Below are positions 61,673-64,000 of a stretch of DNA of 64,000 nucleotides, piece by piece. Both the position numbers and the translations under genes were made by a program. Below the pieces are notes generated by a model that searched no databases, was not told where the DNA came from, and saw nothing but the letters and a program-made list of their open reading frames with translations. Each line of letters opens with the position of its first letter. The first letter of the stretch is position 1. This stretch comes from Rhizobiales bacterium 2SD (GTDB lineage Bacteria; Pseudomonadota; Alphaproteobacteria; Rhizobiales; Beijerinckiaceae): NCBI GenBank assembly GCA_005502805.1, contig SCMY01000004.1, positions 62,001-126,000 of the forward strand, given 5' to 3'.

Positions 61673-62434
61673 TCAGGCGCAGGCCCGCGCGATGGCCAGA
61701 AAATCCTCTGCCTTGAGGCTGGCGCCGCCAACGAGTGCACCGTCGACATTGGCGACGTTCATCAGCTCGGCTGCATTGCTCGGCTTGACGGAGCCGCCAT
61801 AGAGCAGCTTGACGCTGGCGGCCATGGCCTTGCCGAGGATGCGCCCGAGCTCGGCCCGGATCGCCTCATGCATCTCGGCAACATCGGCCGCTGTCGGGGT
61901 CAGGCCGGTGCCGATCGCCCAGACCGGCTCATAGGCGATCACGAGCGAGGCAGCCGTCGCGCCCTCTGGGACGGAACCGCGCAATTGCTTCTTCACGATC
62001 GCCAGCGCCTTGCCGGCCTCGCGCTCGTCCTTGGTCTCGCCGACGCAGACGATCGGCGTCAGCTCCGCCGCCAGAGCCGCCTCGGCCTTGGCCTTCACCA
62101 CCGCGTTGCTCTCGCCATGCAGGGTCCGGCGCTCGGAGTGGCCGACGATGACATAGGTCGCGCCGGCATCGACCAGCATCGGCGCCGAGACTTCGCCGGT
62201 ATAGGCGCCGTTGGCATGGGCACTGCAATCCTGCCCACCGGTCGCGATGCGCGCGCCGATCAACGACGCGCTCAGCGTGAACAGCAACGTCGCGGGCGGG
62301 CAGATCGCAAGATCGACCGAGCGCCGGAGGCCGGCGTCGGCACCCTTCGCGACCTCGGCGGCGATGGCGAGGTCCGCCTTCAGCCCGTTCATCTTCCAGT
62401 TGCCCGCCACCAGCGGCTTGATCGCTCGCGTCAC
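61673..62434 (-). CDS. tpiA: Triose-phosphate isomerase TpiA
   Basis: TpiA interconverts dihydroxyacetone phosphate and glyceraldehyde-3-phosphate. The 253-residue protein has the lysine motif GNWKMNG, the catalytic histidine in VIVGHSERR and the catalytic glutamate in [11 protein letters not shown]. The start is a GTG at 62434, seven bases after GGAGAG; a GTG at 62458 would add eight residues. It is divergent from ppiD across 149 bases. Confidence 0.96.
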   Translation of the reverse strand: MTRAIKPLVAGNWKMNGLKADLAIAAEVAKGADAGLRRSVDLAICPPATLLFTLSASLIGARIATGGQDCSAHANGAYTGEVSAPMLVDAGATYVIVGHSERRTLHGESNAVVKAKAEAALAAELTPIVCVGETKDEREAGKALAIVKKQLRGSVPEGATAASLVIAYEPVWAIGTGLTPTAADVAEMHEAIRAELGRILGKAMAASVKLLYGGSVKPSNAAELMNVANVDGALVGGASLKAEDFLAIARACA

Positions 62435-62509
62435 GTCTGCTCTCCAAATCTTGTCCACTGGGCTCTAGCAACGCCGTCACATGATCGCAATCGAGGCTGA
62501 CCGCAGCGA

Positions 62510-62544
62510 TTGCCGGAAGGCGCCGCTCTTCCTATAAGCGGCGC
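62510..62544 (+). promoter_or_regulatory. Sigma70-type promoter of ppiD within an inverted repeat
   Basis: TTGCCG (62510-62515), a 17-base spacer and TATAAG (62533-62538) make the clearest sigma70-like promoter I found in the window. The arms GCGCCGC (62520-62526) and GCGGCGC (62538-62544) form a 7-bp inverted repeat spanning the spacer and -10. That would let a repressor block the promoter or form a stem in DNA. The start codon is 40 bases downstream. Confidence 0.55.
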
Positions 62545-62583
62545 GCAGCGGCATGGCCGCGAGAGGATCGGGAAGACAAGACC

Positions 62584-64000
62584 ATGATGATGCAGGGCAT
62601 CCGCAAGGCGGGGCAGAGCTTGATCGGCAAGCTCATCATCGCCGTGATGTTCGGCTTCCTGATCATCTCATTCGCGATCTGGGGCATCGGCGACATCTTC
62701 CGCGGCTATGGCCGCAACGCCGTCGCCGTCGTCGGCAAGACCGAGATCAGCCTGGAGCAGGTGCGCACCGCCTATCAGAACGAGATCCAGCAGCTGCAGC
62801 GCCAGCAGCGCCGCCAGATCAGCCCGGACCTCGCGCGGGCGCTCGGCCTCGACCAGCGCGTGCTCTCGCGCCTCGTCACCGACGCGACGCTGGACCAGAC
62901 CGCGACGAAGATGGGCCTCGCCGTCTCCGACGAGACCGTGCGCAACATCCTGTTCAATGATCCGAACCTGAAGAACGCCGCCGGCCAGTTCGAGCCCAGC
63001 CGCTTCAACGAATTGCTGCGCGCCATCGGCATGAGCGAGCAGCAATTCGTGCGCGAGCAGCGCGCCGCGACGATGCGCCAGGAGCTCGCCGAGATGGTGA
63101 TCGGCGCCGTCACGGCGCCAGGGGCGCTGCAGGAACTCGGCCACCGCCTGCGCCATGAGAAGCGCGAGATCGGCTACATCACCTTGCCCGACAGCGCCGC
63201 CGGTGAAATCGCCGCGCCGACCGACGAGGTGCTGCGCAAGTATTTCGACGAGCGCAAGGCCACTTTCCGTGCTCCCGAATACCGCACCGCCAATGTGCTC
63301 GTCCTGACGGCTGCCGATCTCGCCGATCCCGCCAAGGTCAGCGACGCCGACGCCCGCGCCCGCTACGAGCAGGTCAAGACCCAGCGCTTCGGCACGCCCG
63401 AGCGCCGCACCGTCCAGCAGATCGGCTTCCCCTCCATCGAAGAGGCCAAGGCGGCAAAGGCCAGGATCGACGCCGGCGAGACCTTCGAGGCGGTCGCTGC
63501 CAGCCGCAACATCGGCGTAGCTGATCTCGCGCTCGGCACCTTCACCCGCGAGGGGTTGTTCGACCCGGCCGTGCGTGACGCTGCTTTCGCCCTGGCGCAA
63601 GGCGCAGTCAGCGAGCCCGTGCAGGGCGGTTTCGGCATCGTGCTGCTGCGCGTGCCGACGATCGAAGCGGCTCATCTCAAGAGCTTCGAGGAGGTCGCCG
63701 ACGAGGTCCGCCGCGACGTCGCGACCAGCCGCGCCAGCGAGCAGCTGACCGAGCTGCACGACAAGATCGAGGACCAGCGCGCCTCGGCCAAGCCGCTGCC
63801 CGAAATCGCCAAGGAGTTCAATCTCGCGCTCCGCACGTTCGGCCCGGCCGATTCCGGCCTCCGCAAGGCCGATGGCACGCAGGAAACCGCCCTCCCCGGC
63901 GGCGATGCGACGCAGCAGGCGATCTTCCGCTCCGATATCGGCGTCGACAACGAGGCGGTGCGCCTGCCGAACAATGGCGGCTATGTCTGGTACGACGTCA
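62584..64000 (+). CDS. ppiD: Periplasmic peptidyl-prolyl isomerase PpiD, 5' part
   Basis: This is a SurA/PpiD-like folding factor anchored in the inner membrane. The reading frame is open from the ATG at 62584 to the window edge (about 472 residues, incomplete). It has one N-terminal membrane helix (about residues 16-38, IIAVMFGFLIISFAIWG), the SurA_N-like domain (GKTEISLEQVRTAYQNEIQ), and a rotamase-type domain (PERRTVQQIGFPSIEEAKAA). ATGs at 62587 and 62590 are equally close. It is divergent from tpiA. Confidence 0.92.
   Translation, partial: MMMQGIRKAGQSLIGKLIIAVMFGFLIISFAIWGIGDIFRGYGRNAVAVVGKTEISLEQVRTAYQNEIQQLQRQQRRQISPDLARALGLDQRVLSRLVTDATLDQTATKMGLAVSDETVRNILFNDPNLKNAAGQFEPSRFNELLRAIGMSEQQFVREQRAATMRQELAEMVIGAVTAPGALQELGHRLRHEKREIGYITLPDSAAGEIAAPTDEVLRKYFDERKATFRAPEYRTANVLVLTAADLADPAKVSDADARARYEQVKTQRFGTPERRTVQQIGFPSIEEAKAAKARIDAGETFEAVAASRNIGVADLALGTFTREGLFDPAVRDAAFALAQGAVSEPVQGGFGIVLLRVPTIEAAHLKSFEEVADEVRRDVATSRASEQLTELHDKIEDQRASAKPLPEIAKEFNLALRTFGPADSGLRKADGTQETALPGGDATQQAIFRSDIGVDNEAVRLPNNGGYVWYDV

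Overview
This is a GC-rich, gene-dense chromosomal segment of an alphaproteobacterium in the Hyphomicrobiales (Rhizobiales). Gene content and order (recG/sdhE/mfd, ppiD/tpiA/secG/pyrG, the DUF2849-cysI-DUF934-cysG locus, IalB and Bug-type secreted proteins) fit Bosea or a close relative. The genus is inferred from familiarity, not from a search. No rRNA, tRNA, CRISPR array, insertion sequence, integrase or prophage gene was seen, and base composition looks uniform.

Layout. 1-4.1 kb: end of the kdp potassium operon (kdpB tail, kdpC, kdpD, kdpE), then a small periplasmic protein. 4.7-14.4 kb: sulfur assimilation, with a reductase/siroheme unit (DUF2849, cysI, DUF934, a tiny membrane protein, cysG) and a sulfate ABC transporter unit (sbp, cysT, cysW, cysA) extended by an OsmC protein and a tandem rhodanese. 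14.4-26.9 kb: mixed genes including rimO, a LuxR-type regulator, a quinone oxidoreductase, a SulP transporter, a UbiH-type hydroxylase, a CaiB-type CoA-transferase, an AEC carrier, a GT-C-like membrane protein and a nucleoside deaminase. 27-36.5 kb: envelope and periplasm genes (lipoprotein, L,D-transpeptidase, IalB protein, three solute-binding proteins without their permeases), interleaved with recX, arfB and mazG, and a degenerate adenylate-forming-enzyme homologue. 36.5-43.5 kb: mfd, sdhE and recG, with two small genes resembling immunity proteins of polymorphic toxin systems on either side of mfd. 43.5-47.9 kb: RidA, a divergent SDR/LysR pair, an AraC/GyrI regulator, DUF502 and DUF454. 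47.9-55.7 kb: glmS and glmU, divergent from the osmoregulated periplasmic glucan genes opgG and opgH, then a tiny Tat-signal protein. 55.7-59.4 kb: a DUF350 / DUF1190 / glutathionylspermidine-synthase-like unit with a VOC protein appended, and a GFA protein. 59.4-64 kb: pyrG, secG, tpiA and the 5' part of ppiD, which runs off the window.

The most unusual points are the sdhE - Imm50-like - mfd - Imm10-like cluster, a perfect 15-bp hairpin with a TTCG loop plus twin ATAGCTAT palindromes in front of recG, an acyl-CoA-synthetase-like protein with no nucleotide-binding loop, and two unlabelled small genes or operators in the sulfur locus. I saw no wholly new multi-gene defence or mobile system. 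Starts were chosen from Shine-Dalgarno sequences, signal peptides and family length, and often lie downstream of the longest possible start.
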